Assembly: GCA_905116865.2 (NCBI GenBank)
Contig: CAJHNH020001147.1
Span: 573,240 to 637,239 of the forward strand
DNA length: 64,000 nt
Source: Candidula unifasciata
Lineage: Eukaryota > Mollusca > Gastropoda > Stylommatophora > Geomitridae
Reading direction: 5' to 3'
Part shown: positions 63,792 through 64,000 of the stretch, one piece after another
Numbering within the stretch: position 1 is the first letter of the stretch
How the letters are laid out: each line of letters begins with the position of its first letter
Translations under genes and position numbers: made by a program
Notes under the pieces: generated by a model
The model's input: only the letters and a program-made list of their open reading frames with translations
Database searches by the model: none
What the model was told of the DNA's origin: nothing

Positions 63792-64000
63792 AGTAGTCTG
63801 TTGAAGAGGGGAGGGGAGGTGTATAATGACCTAAATTTACGAGAAGTTAAAGAGTTTTACACGTGATTTTCAAGTTCTCATTACTTAATTTGTTAATATT
63901 TTACTAACGCTACCTCCGCTATTCAATTTTTTTTACGACTGACTTTGTTATTTACAAGTACAGCTGTAGCTTTACTTCCGTCTCCTATAAAAATACAAAC
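62081..64000 (+). mobile_element. Helitron copy 2, 5' end intact, runs off the window
   Basis: It begins TCTATATATATATAAATCAA after an A, the typical Helitron 5' TC start, followed by a TGTTTGTGTGTTTGTTTATG leader and ACTAGTGTACCGATTTAGCT. From 62632 it aligns with copy 1 (17226 onward), including the tRNA-like segment near 62770, the GA tract and downstream blocks. No Rep/helicase coding is visible. The 3' CTAG end lies beyond 64000. Confidence 0.75.
63714..63790. repeat. GA dinucleotide microsatellite inside Helitron copy 2
   Basis: About 77 bp of GA. At the equivalent place in copy 1 (about 18250-18340) there is a short GA stretch and a long G run instead. Confidence 0.95.

Overview
The window is eukaryotic genomic DNA from an animal, most likely a gastropod mollusc and probably a heterobranch (pulmonate or sea-slug type) snail. 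The main clue is a three-exon metallothionein gene whose 65-residue, 18-cysteine product has the cysteine spacing and exon boundaries of land-snail metallothioneins. Coding DNA is a small part of the window. Most of it is introns, microsatellites, minisatellites and decayed mobile elements.

Layout. (1) 1-5865, minus strand: the 5' part of a secreted pancreatic-lipase-family gene (lipase A). Its signal-peptide exon, first mature exon and a truncated third exon are here, and the gene runs off the left edge. (2) 5.9-15.3 kb: intergenic DNA with three related RNase H relics, a 1.7 kb TCTA/TCTG microsatellite, a Tigger/pogo transposon with TA target duplication, and RTE-type retrotransposon pieces. 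(3) 15364-36537, minus strand: a complete second lipase gene (lipase B) in eleven coding exons, with an intact Ser-Asp-His triad and a C-terminal PLAT domain. Its introns hold arrays of 20, 33, 35, 40 and 52 bp units, a Helitron end and two hAT MITEs. (4) 36.5-49 kb: no convincing gene. It holds a 2.2 kb TATG microsatellite, several minisatellites, SINE copies, and a cluster of metal-response-element-like motifs near 48.1 kb. (5) 49489-56680, plus strand: the metallothionein gene. Intron 1 carries an RTE reverse-transcriptase relic and a ~680 bp GAA array ending just before exon 2. Intron 2 carries a 46 bp array with a sense AATAAA in each unit. (6) 57-64 kb: three closely spaced SINE copies, a mariner relic, another retrotransposon tail and the 5' end of a second Helitron copy.

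The two lipases are tandem head-to-tail paralogues: exon phases match, exon 2 has the same length in both, and the proteins are similar. They would act as secreted lipid hydrolases. The metallothionein is an unrelated metal-binding or detoxification gene on the opposite strand. I saw no real tRNA, rRNA, CRISPR array or viral gene. The points most worth a second look are: about 19 tandem copies of a lipase B 5' splice site; an interspersed element with three conserved hairpins, two with paired base changes; the GAA and AATAAA arrays inside the metallothionein gene; and the recurrent retrotransposon 3' end that finishes in GAT repeats.
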